Positions 42,166 to 50,743 of a stretch of DNA of 64,000 nucleotides are shown here, one piece after another. The number at the start of each line of letters is the position of its first letter. The first letter of the stretch is position 1. This DNA is from JAJEAD01 sp965221555. GTDB taxonomy: Bacteria > Pseudomonadota > Gammaproteobacteria > HK1. The notes below the pieces were generated by a model. That model saw only the letters and a program-made list of their open reading frames with translations, was not told where the DNA came from and made no database searches. A program made the translations under genes and the position numbers. Location of the stretch: the NCBI GenBank assembly GCA_965221555.1, contig OZ244895.1, positions 1,798,001 to 1,862,000 of the forward strand, read 5' to 3'.

Positions 42166-43485
42166 ATTTCGATCCCCGTCGTTTACGCGCGGCCCGAGCA
42201 CAACATTTCCCGGGCCAATATCAGCAAGGCCGCTCTCAAGGTTCTCTACACGCTTCGCGATGGGGGGTACGAGGCGTACCTCGTGGGAGGCGGAGTCCGC
42301 GATCTGCTGCTCGGGCGCAAGCCGAAGGATTTCGATGTCGCAACCGACGCGACGCCGGAGCAGATTCGAGGGTGCTTCCGGCGCTGTCGGCTGATCGGCC
42401 GTCGTTTCGTGCTCGCCCATGTCCGGGTAGGGCGCGAAATCGTCGAGGTAGCGACTTTTCGCGCCGCGAGCGGTGAGACCGGGAACCTGCCGCACGAAGA
42501 AAGGATCACCATCGACGGACGCGTAGTGCGGGACAACGTGTACGGCACGCGGGAAGAGGACGCGTGGCGGCGTGACTTCTCGGTCAACAGTCTCTACTAC
42601 AACATCGCGGATTTCTCCGTGGTCGACTACACCGGCGGCATGGCGGATCTGAGGGAGAACCGGCTGCGCCTGATCGGCGAGCCGGAGCGGCGCTTCCGCG
42701 AGGATCCGGTGCGCATGCTGCGTGCGGTGCGCTTCGCCGCCAAGCTCGGTTTCGCAATGGAGGCGGGTGCGGGCTCCGCCATCCCGAAGTGTCGCGAGTG
42801 GCTGCTCGAGGTGTCGAGTGCCCGTCTCTTCGAGGAGGTCGTCAAGCTCTTCCTCGGCGGCGCGGCCGGCCGCACGTTCACCCTGCTGCGTCAGTATGGC
42901 TTGTTCGGACTTCTCTTCCCCGAGATCGACGCCTGCCTCGAGGAGGAGGGCGATGGGTTGCCGGCCGCCGCTTTTATCGAACAGGCGCTCGCAAACACGG
43001 ATGTGCGCGTGCGGGACGAGAAACCGGTGACCCCGGCCTTTCTCTTCGCGGCGCTCCTGTGGCCGGTCGTGCGTCGGGAGGCGAGCCTTCTGCGGGCGAA
43101 CGGAGAGAGCGACGCGCAGGCGATCGAATCAGCGGGGGCGCACGCGATCGCCCGCCAGGCGCAACGCATGTCCATTACCCGTCGCTGTTCCCTCGTGACC
43201 CGGGAGATCTGGGAGATGCAGCCCCGACTCCTCGCACGCCGTGGTCGGCGTGCCCTCGGATTGACGACGCGTCTTCGATTCCGGGCCGCGTACGACTTCC
43301 TGCTCCTGCGAGCGCAGGCGGGCGAGCCGGTGCAGGAACACTGCGACTGGTGGACGAGACTCCTGGAATCGGAAGGCGAGGAGCGCGACGCGCTTCTCGA
43401 TGCTCCCTCCGCGCCGGGGCGACGCCGGCGTCGCAGGAGGCGCAAAGAGCGTCCCGCCTCCCTTGGAGTTTCGGCTTCGTGTTGA
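42166..43485 (+). CDS. pcnB: poly(A) polymerase I (probable AUU start)
   Basis: A 439-residue class II nucleotidyltransferase that adds poly(A) tails to RNA for decay. The head has YEAYLVGGGVRDLLLG and the catalytic DFDVATDATPEQIRG. FRRCRLIGRRFVLAHV, DAWRRDFSVNSLYYNIADF and REDPVRMLRAVRFAAKLGF follow, and the basic C-terminal tail RRRRRRRRKERP is typical of PcnB rather than CCA-adding enzyme. No ATG, GTG or TTG occurs near the conserved start (PVVYARPEHNISRANISKAALKVLY). ATT at 42166 follows AAGGA by 10 nt. E. coli pcnB is known to use AUU, so this start is chosen. Confidence 0.88.
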   Translation: MSIPVVYARPEHNISRANISKAALKVLYTLRDGGYEAYLVGGGVRDLLLGRKPKDFDVATDATPEQIRGCFRRCRLIGRRFVLAHVRVGREIVEVATFRAASGETGNLPHEERITIDGRVVRDNVYGTREEDAWRRDFSVNSLYYNIADFSVVDYTGGMADLRENRLRLIGEPERRFREDPVRMLRAVRFAAKLGFAMEAGAGSAIPKCREWLLEVSSARLFEEVVKLFLGGAAGRTFTLLRQYGLFGLLFPEIDACLEEEGDGLPAAAFIEQALANTDVRVRDEKPVTPAFLFAALLWPVVRREASLLRANGESDAQAIESAGAHAIARQAQRMSITRRCSLVTREIWEMQPRLLARRGRRALGLTTRLRFRAAYDFLLLRAQAGEPVQEHCDWWTRLLESEGEERDALLDAPSAPGRRRRRRRRKERPASLGVSASC

Positions 43486-43488
43486 GTG

Positions 43489-43752
43489 GGTGCGAATATG
43501 CTCGCGCGTGCGAGCCGTACTCGGTCGCACCGCAACGCCTTCGTATTCGCTACCCGCATCGCCGCGCAGTTCTTGAGCGTTGCTTTCCGGACGGACAAGC
43601 CATCTCTGGCTCGCCCGCTCGCAGGGAAGTCCGCGCCACCGGCGCCGCGCCGGTTTCCGGCTCGCCGTTGCGCGTCTGTTGGTCCCTGCGCCCCACCATC
43701 ACGGCACATTGGCGCCCAAAGCGCTCGAAAGCCGGTAAGACTTGCGGGCCAA
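43489..43752 (+). repeat. dispersed TIR repeat, copy R8 (long form)
   Basis: A long-form copy between pcnB and panC, with GCGAATATGCTCGCGCG near the left end and CACCATCACGGCACATTGGC and ACTTGCGGGCCAAGG near the right. The middle keeps a diverged version of the hairpin module, including CTGGCTCGCCCGCTCGCAGG and CGGTTTCCGGCTCGCC. The left terminus is degenerate. Confidence 0.7.
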
Positions 43753-43809
43753 GGCTTCCATCATCGTCGTCAGGGTGAGGGGAGCAATCCGGCTGGAGAC
43801 CGCGCAATC

Positions 43810-44658
43810 GTGGAGATAGCCCGTACCTGTGCCGAAGCGCGTGCTGCGCTGCTGGCCTCGCGGCGGAGCGCAAGACGCATTGCGCTCGTTCCGACCATGG
43901 GCGATCTCCACGAAGGACACATCGCTCTCGTGCGCCGGGCGGCGGAGATCGCCCCGGTCAGAGTGGCCAGCATTTTCGTCAATCCCTTCCAGTTCGGGGA
44001 AGGAGAGGACTTCGACGCCTATCCCCGTACCCCGGAGGCGGACATGGAGCGCCTCGACGCCCTCGGTGTGGACCTGGCCTTCCTGCCTCCGGCAAGCGAG
44101 ATCTACCCGGCCGGCGCCGAACAGTGCACCCGCGTCGAGGTGCCGGGGTTGAGTTCCATTCTGTGCGGCGCGACGCGGCCGACCTTCTTCCGGGGAGTGG
44201 CCACCGTGGTCAGCGTGCTGTTCAATGTGGTTCAGCCCGACGTGGCCTTGTTCGGCGAAAAGGACTACCAGCAGTTGCTGGTCGTGCGAAAGCTTGTCCA
44301 GGACCTCAAGCTGCCGGTGGAGATCGCGTCGGTGCCCACGGTGCGTGAAGCGGACGGCCTGGCGATGAGCTCCCGCAACCGTTATCTCGATTCGCGCGAA
44401 CGACGCCGGGCGCCCCGGGTGTACCGCTCCCTCCTCGAGGCGGCAGACCGGATACGGGGGGGAGACCGCGATTACCACGCCATCGGTCTGCACTACATGA
44501 AGACGCTCGAAGGGGCGGGCTTCCGCCCGGACTACTTCACCGTGAGACGGGCCGCCGATCTCGGTTCACCGAACCCCGGCGACGATGAGCTCGTCCTCCT
44601 GGCCGCGGCCTGGCTCGGACGCGCCCGGCTTATCGACAACGTTACCTGCACGCTGTAG
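43810..44658 (+). CDS. panC: pantothenate synthetase
   Basis: A 282-residue PanC that joins pantoate and beta-alanine with ATP to make pantothenate for coenzyme A. The nucleotide-binding PTMGDLHEGH, VNPFQFGEGEDFDAYPRT, LFGEKDYQQLLVV and the KMSKS-like MSSRNRYL are all in place. The GTG at 43810 gives the family length and follows GGAGA. In many gammaproteobacteria panC follows pcnB-folK-panB. Here only repeat R8 separates pcnB from panC, and panB and folK are absent. Confidence 0.94.
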   Translation: MEIARTCAEARAALLASRRSARRIALVPTMGDLHEGHIALVRRAAEIAPVRVASIFVNPFQFGEGEDFDAYPRTPEADMERLDALGVDLAFLPPASEIYPAGAEQCTRVEVPGLSSILCGATRPTFFRGVATVVSVLFNVVQPDVALFGEKDYQQLLVVRKLVQDLKLPVEIASVPTVREADGLAMSSRNRYLDSRERRRAPRVYRSLLEAADRIRGGDRDYHAIGLHYMKTLEGAGFRPDYFTVRRAADLGSPNPGDDELVLLAAAWLGRARLIDNVTCTL

Positions 44659-44732
44659 TCGGGGCGGAAGGCCATCCCGACCTCGATCGGATTGGGTCCG
44701 GCTTGTACGCCCACAGCCCGCCGAATTGGAGT

Positions 44733-44819
44733 TGGTGCGGGAGGGGGGACTCGAACCCCCAAGCCCTCGCGGACAGCGGCTTTTGAGGCCGCCGCGTCTA
44801 CCGATTCCGCCACTCCCGC
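44733..44819 (-). tRNA. tRNA-Leu (anticodon CAA)
   Basis: An 87-nt class II tRNA on the minus strand. The acceptor stem is GCGGGAG/CTCCCGC with encoded CCA, the anticodon stem GCGGC/GCCGC encloses loop CTCAAAA, and the long variable arm TGTCCGCGAGGGCT identifies leucine. The anticodon CAA reads TTG. A -10-like TATCCT lies at 44836-44841 upstream. Confidence 0.95.
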
Positions 44820-44972
44820 GCCGGCTGGCCCGAACAGGATAACATCAAGGTTCGCAACCGGCGGGGCTTGCGCACCCACTCCCGTTCGGATTCGGCATGC
44901 CCCGGGATCGAACGGCGTGCGCGCCGGCGCGGCGTCGTACCGATCACTGTCTCGAAGGCGCCGGGCCAAGAC

Positions 44973-47555
44973 TCATTCGTTGCGGAGATAGGGGGAGGCG
45001 GGTTCTCCGAGCGCGCGCCAGGTGCCCAGCAGGCCCAGACCGAGGGTGAGCACCATGCAAAGCGAAACGGTCACCGCGACAGTGCCGGGCATGAAGGTCC
45101 ACTCCTGCTCGAACACCTGAGTCACCACCGCCCATGCGGTAAGGCTCCCCGCCCCGGCGGCGATGGCGCCGGTGAGGAGTCCGAGCAATCCGAACTCCAC
45201 CGCGTGGATCAGCGCGATCTCGCGCCGACGGATCCCGAGCACCTTGAGGACTACGCTCTCGTAGGTGCGCCGCCGGTGCCCCGCCGACACCGCGCCCGCC
45301 AGTACGAGCACCCCCGAGAGCAGGGTGACGCCCCCCACCGCGCGCGCGGCGGCGGCGATGTTGCCCATGAGCTCGGCGACCCGGCCGAGCGCTTCGCGTA
45401 CCCGCAGCACCGTGATCTCCGGGTACTCGCGCGCCAGGGTCCGCTCGATGGGGGCCTCGGCCCGCGGGACCGCGCTCACCGTCGCGACATGGCCGTGCGG
45501 CGCCCGGCGCAAAGGCTCCGGTGAGAGGAGCAGGGCGAAATTGAGCTGCATTCCCTGCCAGCGGACTTCACGCACGTGGCGCACCTCGCCGGTCACCTCC
45601 CGCCCCAGGACGCTGAGGGTGATGGTGTCGCCCAGGTCGAGCGCGAAAGCTTCCATGACGTCCACATCGACCGACAGGAGCGGCGCTCCCGCGTAGTCCT
45701 CCGGCCACCACTGCCCGGCAATGGTCCGGTTGTCGGGGGGCGTGTTGGTGTAGCTCAATCCCCGGTCACTCTCGATGAGCCAGGCATGTTCGGCGTCGAC
45801 CAGCGCCTCTTCGGGATCGAGCCCGTTGACCCGGACAATGCGCCCGCGCAGGAAGGGTACCGACCGGAATCGCGTCGTGCCCTCGATCCCCATCAGAGTC
45901 TCCTCGAAGGAGTCTATCCGGTCGGATTCGATCCCCAGGAAGAAGAAGGCGGGACTGTCCTCCGGGAGCGACTCCACGATGCCGCGCCGAAGATTGCCCT
46001 CGACGAGCGCGACCGCAACGAGCACCGTGAGCCCAAGCCCGAGCGAGAGGACGATGTCGGCGGTCGCATTGCCGGGGCGGCACAGATTCGAGACCGCCAT
46101 GCGCAGGCGCGGGGCGGACCTTCGCCGGCGGTCCGCGGGTGGGCGCCGCCGACGCGGTGAGGCATGGACGGCGCGCGCGGCGCGCACCACCGCGAAGCCC
46201 GCGGCGCGAAAGGCGACGAGAACGATCGCGGCGCCGACGACGAACCAGATCGCGAACTCGCGATCGGGAGCACTCACCATGGCGAGGACCGCGAGGGAGA
46301 TCCCTCCCACGAGCGCGGCGGCGAAGTGAGCGCGCTGTCCGGGGCGCGTGCCGAGGCCGACGCCGCGAAAGAGGGCGACGGCCGGGGTCTCATGGGCACG
46401 GGAGAGCGGCCACAGAGAGAAGGTCAGGGCGGTGAGCAGCCCGAAGAGCGCACTCGTGCCCAGCGCCGCCGGATACACCCCGATCGCAATCGGAGTCGGG
46501 AGCAGCGGCGCGATGAGGCGGGCCACCACCAGGGGAGCGAGTGCGCCGACAGCGAGTCCCACGAGTACTCCGAGTCCCGCCAGCGCCGCCAGTTGGACCA
46601 GGTACGCCGAGAACACGACGCGCCGGCTCGCTCCGATGCACTTGAGAGTCGCGATGACGGGGAGCCTGGTGTCGAGCCATGCCCGGACCGCGTTGCCGAC
46701 GCCGACTCCGCCCACCAGCAACGCGGTAAGGCCGACCAGGGTGAGGAAGGAGCCCAGGCGCTCCACCATCTGCGCGATGCCCGGGGCGGCGTCCTGGTAC
46801 GTGCGTACCTGCCATCCCGCGCCGGCCAGTCGGGCATCGAGCTCCGCCTCCACATTGGCCACGTCCTCCCCCTCGGCCAGGCGAAGCGCGTACTGGTGGT
46901 AGACCAGACTGCCCTCACGAAGGAGCCCGGACTCGGCGAGGGCTTCGGATCCGATCATGACCCGGGGCCAGAATCCGAAAGGCCCGCCCGATCCGGCACG
47001 ATCGGGCTCGCGGACGATGGCGCCCCGGACCTCGAGCTCGATACCGCCGATGGACAGCAGCGATCCATCCCGGAGTTTCAGGCGCTCGATCAGGGCCGGA
47101 TCGACGAGTGCGCCCCGGACCCCTCCGCTCGGGGCAAGCGCCTCGGTCAGCGAGATCGCGCCGCCCTCACCGCGCTCGGCTTCAAGGGCACCGAAGAGGG
47201 GATAGTGGGCGTCGACCGCCTTGATCTCCACGAGCACACCCGATTCCACGTTCGCATGCCGCGCCATGGTTCGCATCTCGGCGAAGTGGGTATGGGTCGC
47301 CGCGGAGCCTTCGACCAGCTTCCGTTCCTCCGCGCTCAGGTCCCGATACACGGCGCGCAGGGCGAGGTCGCCGCCGAGGATCTCCCGTCCGTCGGCGCGC
47401 AGACCGGTCACGATGGAGCTTGCGGTGGACTGCACCCCGGCAATCGCGGCCACGCCAAGGGCAAGGCACCCGAGGAATACCCCCAGGCCGCGGAGTCCGC
47501 GAAGCCCGTGGCGAAGCTCGCGCGCGGCGATGCGCAGCGCTACCGGCGGCGCCAC
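44973..47555 (-). CDS. ybbP: FtsX-like ABC transporter permease YbbP
   Basis: An 860-residue inner-membrane protein with the duplicated FtsX-type layout of YbbP: an N-terminal helix (GLGVFLGCLALGVAAIAGV), a large periplasmic domain, three helices, a central segment, a second periplasmic domain (RMAVSNLCRPGNATADIVLSLGLGL onward) and three final helices ending in LLGTWRALGEPASPYLRNE. The family is linked to export from the inner membrane, often beside tesA. The start is uncertain; the GTG at 47555 begins just upstream of ALRIAARELRHGLRG. The partner ATPase gene is immediately upstream. Confidence 0.9.
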   Translation of the reverse strand: MAPPVALRIAARELRHGLRGLRGLGVFLGCLALGVAAIAGVQSTASSIVTGLRADGREILGGDLALRAVYRDLSAEERKLVEGSAATHTHFAEMRTMARHANVESGVLVEIKAVDAHYPLFGALEAERGEGGAISLTEALAPSGGVRGALVDPALIERLKLRDGSLLSIGGIELEVRGAIVREPDRAGSGGPFGFWPRVMIGSEALAESGLLREGSLVYHQYALRLAEGEDVANVEAELDARLAGAGWQVRTYQDAAPGIAQMVERLGSFLTLVGLTALLVGGVGVGNAVRAWLDTRLPVIATLKCIGASRRVVFSAYLVQLAALAGLGVLVGLAVGALAPLVVARLIAPLLPTPIAIGVYPAALGTSALFGLLTALTFSLWPLSRAHETPAVALFRGVGLGTRPGQRAHFAAALVGGISLAVLAMVSAPDREFAIWFVVGAAIVLVAFRAAGFAVVRAARAVHASPRRRRPPADRRRRSAPRLRMAVSNLCRPGNATADIVLSLGLGLTVLVAVALVEGNLRRGIVESLPEDSPAFFFLGIESDRIDSFEETLMGIEGTTRFRSVPFLRGRIVRVNGLDPEEALVDAEHAWLIESDRGLSYTNTPPDNRTIAGQWWPEDYAGAPLLSVDVDVMEAFALDLGDTITLSVLGREVTGEVRHVREVRWQGMQLNFALLLSPEPLRRAPHGHVATVSAVPRAEAPIERTLAREYPEITVLRVREALGRVAELMGNIAAAARAVGGVTLLSGVLVLAGAVSAGHRRRTYESVVLKVLGIRRREIALIHAVEFGLLGLLTGAIAAGAGSLTAWAVVTQVFEQEWTFMPGTVAVTVSLCMVLTLGLGLLGTWRALGEPASPYLRNE

Positions 47556-47601
47556 ACTCGGGTCGCCTGTGGTCCCCGGTTCACCGTCGCGACCGGCATC
47601 T

Positions 47602-48330
47602 TCACACCCTCGCCTCGCGCATCGGGGAGACCGGGCGGTGGGTCGTCGCGGGCGTTTCGATGCGTCCGTCCACCATGCGAAGGGAACGGTCACAGAGTGC
47701 GGACAGACGCGCCTCATGGGTGATCAGCACGAGGCTGGCGCCCGCGTCGCGGGTGCGCGTGAGGAGATGGTCCATCACCTGGTCGCCGGTCGCGGCATCC
47801 AGGTTTCCGGTCGGTTCGTCCGCGAGCAGGACCTCCGGACGATTGACGAGGGCGCGGGCGATGGCGGTGCGTTGCTGCTCGCCGCCGGAAAGCTCGCCGG
47901 GAAAGTGATGCAGACGATGGCCGAGGCCCACCGAGGCGAGCTCCCCGCGGGCCCGCTCGAAGGCGTCGCTCTCACCCGCGAGCTCTCGCGGCACCGCCAC
48001 GTTTTCCAGCGCCGTCATGGTGGGAATGAGATGGAAGGACTGGAACACGATGCCGATGTGATCGCCGCGGAAGCGTGCGAGCGCGTCCTCGTCCAGCCTT
48101 CCGAGCGGGTGACCGACCACTGTGGCCTCGCCGCGGGAAGGCCGCTCGAGCCCCCCGATGACCATCAGCAGCGTGGTCTTGCCCGCGCCCGAAGGCCCGA
48201 CCACGCTCACCGTCTCTCCCGCTTCGAGATCGAAGTCGATTCCGCGCAGGACTTCGACCGGCCCCGCGCTCGCGCCAAGAGTGACGCCGAGGTCTCGGAG
48301 CGATACGATGGACTGAAGGGCGGTGGGCAT
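47602..48330 (-). CDS. ybbA: ABC transporter ATP-binding protein YbbA
   Basis: A 242-residue ATPase of the LolD/MacB-like group. Walker A is GPSGAGKTT, the signature is LSGGEQQRTAIARAL, and Walker B is VLLADEPTGNLD, the last a mark of this subgroup. It powers the YbbP permease encoded 46 nt downstream. The ATG at 48330 gives MPTALQSIVSLRDLG. The gene is divergent from tesA, the same arrangement as in E. coli. Confidence 0.94.
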   Translation of the reverse strand: MPTALQSIVSLRDLGVTLGASAGPVEVLRGIDFDLEAGETVSVVGPSGAGKTTLLMVIGGLERPSRGEATVVGHPLGRLDEDALARFRGDHIGIVFQSFHLIPTMTALENVAVPRELAGESDAFERARGELASVGLGHRLHHFPGELSGGEQQRTAIARALVNRPEVLLADEPTGNLDAATGDQVMDHLLTRTRDAGASLVLITHEARLSALCDRSLRMVDGRIETPATTHRPVSPMREARV

Positions 48331-48550
48331 TGTTTTTTCAGGGACCGGTGGGCTGCGATCAGCATAGCAAGCACGACAGTCGGCGATCGCGCGACGCAAC
48401 GATTCTTTACTCTTTTTTACATTCCTTGATTCCCGTCGTCGTCTTCCCCGCACCTGCCTCGGCGCGTCGCGCCGTGGGGCGTCGGCGGTTTTCTCGGCCA
48501 CCCGCCCCGTCGGGGAGTACCGCGTCCGAGGTACTCGAAACCTCGCTGCG

Positions 48551-49312
48551 GTGACGACGCCGATCGGGACTCTCGCCATTGCCCTGTCGCGCCCCTTGCG
48601 CAGACGGGCGGCGATCATCTTGGGGGTGGCGTTAATCTTGACCGCTGCCGGACTTCGGGCCGATACGCAAGCCGGACCGCCGCGCCTGCTCGTGCTCGGT
48701 GACAGCCTCACGGCGGGCTACGGACTCCCTTCCCGAGACGCGTTCCCCACCCGTCTGGAAGCCGCGCTCGGGGCTCTCGGTCTCGACGTGGCCGTCATCA
48801 ACGCCGGGGTGTCGGGAGACACGAGCGCCGGTGGACTGGCACGCCTGGAGTGGACTCTTGCCGACAATCCGCACGCGGTCATCGTGGCCCTCGGCGCGAA
48901 CGACGCCCTGCGGGCCCTGGACCCCGCGCTGACCCGGGCGAATCTCGACCGCATCGTCGGCGCCCTGCGCAAGCGCGGTCTTCCCGTGCTCGTCGCCGGA
49001 ATGCTCGCTCCGCGCAACCTCGGGGCGGACTACATCGAACGCTTCGATGCGATCTACGTCGAGCTCGCCGCGTCGCATGATGTGCTGCTCTATCCTTTTC
49101 TGCTGGAAGGGGTCGCGGGGGTCGCCGCCCTCAACCAGGAGGACGGACTCCATCCCAACGCGGCGGGAGTGGAGGAGATCGTGAAACGCATCCTCCCGAG
49201 CGTCGGCTGCCTGCTGCGAAGAGTCCGTCACCCGGCCCTCGAAAAGATGGACCGGGGAGCCGGCGCCTTCCCAAGGGAGTGCGCCGGCGCGATCCCAACG
49301 CCCGAGGGCTGA
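48551..49312 (+). CDS. tesA: arylesterase / acyl-CoA thioesterase I / lysophospholipase L1
   Basis: A 253-residue GDSL (SGNH) hydrolase. A signal peptide covers about the first 37 residues (AIILGVALILTAAGLRA). Block I is LVLGDSLTAGYG with nucleophile S52, block II VINAGVSGDTSAGGLARL, block III VIVALGANDALR and block V DGLHPNAAGVEEI. The enzyme acts in the periplasm on thioesters and lysophospholipids. It is slightly longer than TesA because of a C-terminal tail (RRVRHPALEKMDRGAG) that reaches towards repeat R9. The start is the GTG at 48551. Confidence 0.92.
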   Translation: MTTPIGTLAIALSRPLRRRAAIILGVALILTAAGLRADTQAGPPRLLVLGDSLTAGYGLPSRDAFPTRLEAALGALGLDVAVINAGVSGDTSAGGLARLEWTLADNPHAVIVALGANDALRALDPALTRANLDRIVGALRKRGLPVLVAGMLAPRNLGADYIERFDAIYVELAASHDVLLYPFLLEGVAGVAALNQEDGLHPNAAGVEEIVKRILPSVGCLLRRVRHPALEKMDRGAGAFPRECAGAIPTPEG

Positions 49313-49326
49313 AGCGCCACGACCCA

Positions 49327-49624
49327 ACCCGCAGATTTCCCCGAATCTCTACGGCGCACGCCAATATGCTCGCGATCGCGGGCCCTGTTTCTTCGTGCCG
49401 CTACGACTTCGTGTCGGCTATCTGCAGCGCTTGGCAGTCCCGGCTTCGCTTGCAGACCGGGCGAGCCATTTCTGGCTTGCCCGATCGCGGGGAAATCCGC
49501 GCCACCGGCGTTTCGTGGGTTTCCGGCCCGCGGTTGCGCGTATTTCTGTTCTACGTCCGTATGCCCCACCGTCTCGGCGTCCTGGCGCCCGGGGCGGCCG
49601 AAGACCGGTGAGTGCTGTGGGCCG
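49327..49624 (+). repeat. dispersed TIR repeat, copy R9 (long form)
   Basis: A long-form copy filling the gap between tesA and queA. It begins ACCCGCAGATTTCCCCGAA and has ACGCCAATATGCTCGCGATC. The hairpin module is diverged (GGCGAGCCATTTCTGGCTTG and TTGCCCGATCGCGGGG), and the copy ends GAAGACCGGTGAGTG...GGGCC. The open frame inside it is discussed under rejected items. Confidence 0.75.
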
Positions 49625-49671
49625 GGACGCGCGCCGGCGACGCGGAGATCATCTGGGATAGTATGGATGGG

Positions 49672-50715
49672 ATGCGCGCCTCCGACTTCGACTACGAGCT
49701 GCCCGCGTCTCTCATCGCACAGTATCCCGCCGCCGAACGCAGCGCGGCGCGCATGCTGGAGCTCGATCCGCACCGCGGGACGCTACGCGATGGCCGCTTC
49801 CGGGATCTGCCGGATCGCCTCGAGTGTGGCGACCTGCTCGTCATGAACGACACTCGCGTCCTGCCCGCGCGGCTTTTCGGGCGCAAGGCGAGCGGCGGAA
49901 GGGTGGAAGTGCTTCTGGACCGGCGGCTCGGCCCGCGCCGCGGCTTCGCCCTGTTGCGCGCCAGCCGGCGCCCGCGCGAGGGAACGGACATCGTCTTCGG
50001 GGACGACTACCGCGCACGCGTGGCCGCGTGGCATGGCGACCTCGCGCTGCTCGAGCTCGTGGAAGGCGACGATCTGGAACGCCTGATGGCCCGTCATGGC
50101 CGCCTCCCTCTGCCCCCGTACATCAGGCGCGAGGCCGAGGCGCGCGACGAGGCGCGCTACCAGACCGTCTACGCCGCCAATCCGGGCGCGGTCGCCGCGC
50201 CCACCGCGGGCCTGCACTTCGACGAATCGGTGCTCGCCCGCCTGCGCAAAGCGGGGATCGAGACCGCTTGTCTCACCCTCCACGTCGCCGCCGGCACCTT
50301 TGCTCCGCTGCGAGAGGATGTCGTGGACCACCAGCGCCTGCACGCCGAGCATGTCCACGTTTCCAAGGGTCTCTGCGACGCGGTGGCGGCGACCCAGGAG
50401 CGAGGAGGGCGGGTGATCGCGGTCGGTACGACCACCGTGCGCGCCCTGGAGACCGCCTCGGAGTCGGGACGCCTTCGTCCCTATGACGGCGCCACCGATC
50501 TTTTCATCCGGCCCGGGTTCGTGTTTCGGACCGTGCAGGCCCTGCTCACCAACTTCCACCTTCCGCGTTCCACGCTCCTCATGCTGGTGTGCGCGTTCGG
50601 AGGCACCCGATACGTGCTCGATGCCTATCGGCACGCGGTGCGAAGCGCCTACCGCTTCTACAGCTACGGTGACGCCATGCTCATCCTGCGCGGGCGGGAC
50701 CGGTGCGCCACGTGA
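49672..50715 (+). CDS. queA: S-adenosylmethionine:tRNA ribosyltransferase-isomerase
   Basis: A 347-residue QueA that transfers and isomerises ribose from SAM onto preQ1-modified tRNA to form epoxyqueuosine. The conserved start MRASDFDYELPASLIAQYPAAERSAARML matches the family, fixing the ATG at 49672 over the one at 49663. MNDTRVLPARLFG, PTAGLHFDE, LTLHVAAGTFAPLR and TNFHLPRSTLLMLVCAF are the other blocks. First gene of the queA-tgt-yajC-secD-secF group. Confidence 0.95.
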   Translation: MRASDFDYELPASLIAQYPAAERSAARMLELDPHRGTLRDGRFRDLPDRLECGDLLVMNDTRVLPARLFGRKASGGRVEVLLDRRLGPRRGFALLRASRRPREGTDIVFGDDYRARVAAWHGDLALLELVEGDDLERLMARHGRLPLPPYIRREAEARDEARYQTVYAANPGAVAAPTAGLHFDESVLARLRKAGIETACLTLHVAAGTFAPLREDVVDHQRLHAEHVHVSKGLCDAVAATQERGGRVIAVGTTTVRALETASESGRLRPYDGATDLFIRPGFVFRTVQALLTNFHLPRSTLLMLVCAFGGTRYVLDAYRHAVRSAYRFYSYGDAMLILRGRDRCAT

Positions 50716-50743
50716 CCGATCTCGCCGTGGCCCGGGCTTGACC

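Noticed and set aside
49279..49611. Open frames inside repeat copies that resemble each other between copies
   Set aside because: The similar peptides (for example starting NMLA) follow from DNA similarity of the repeat. The frames have no ribosome binding sites, shift between copies and have no protein-like composition.
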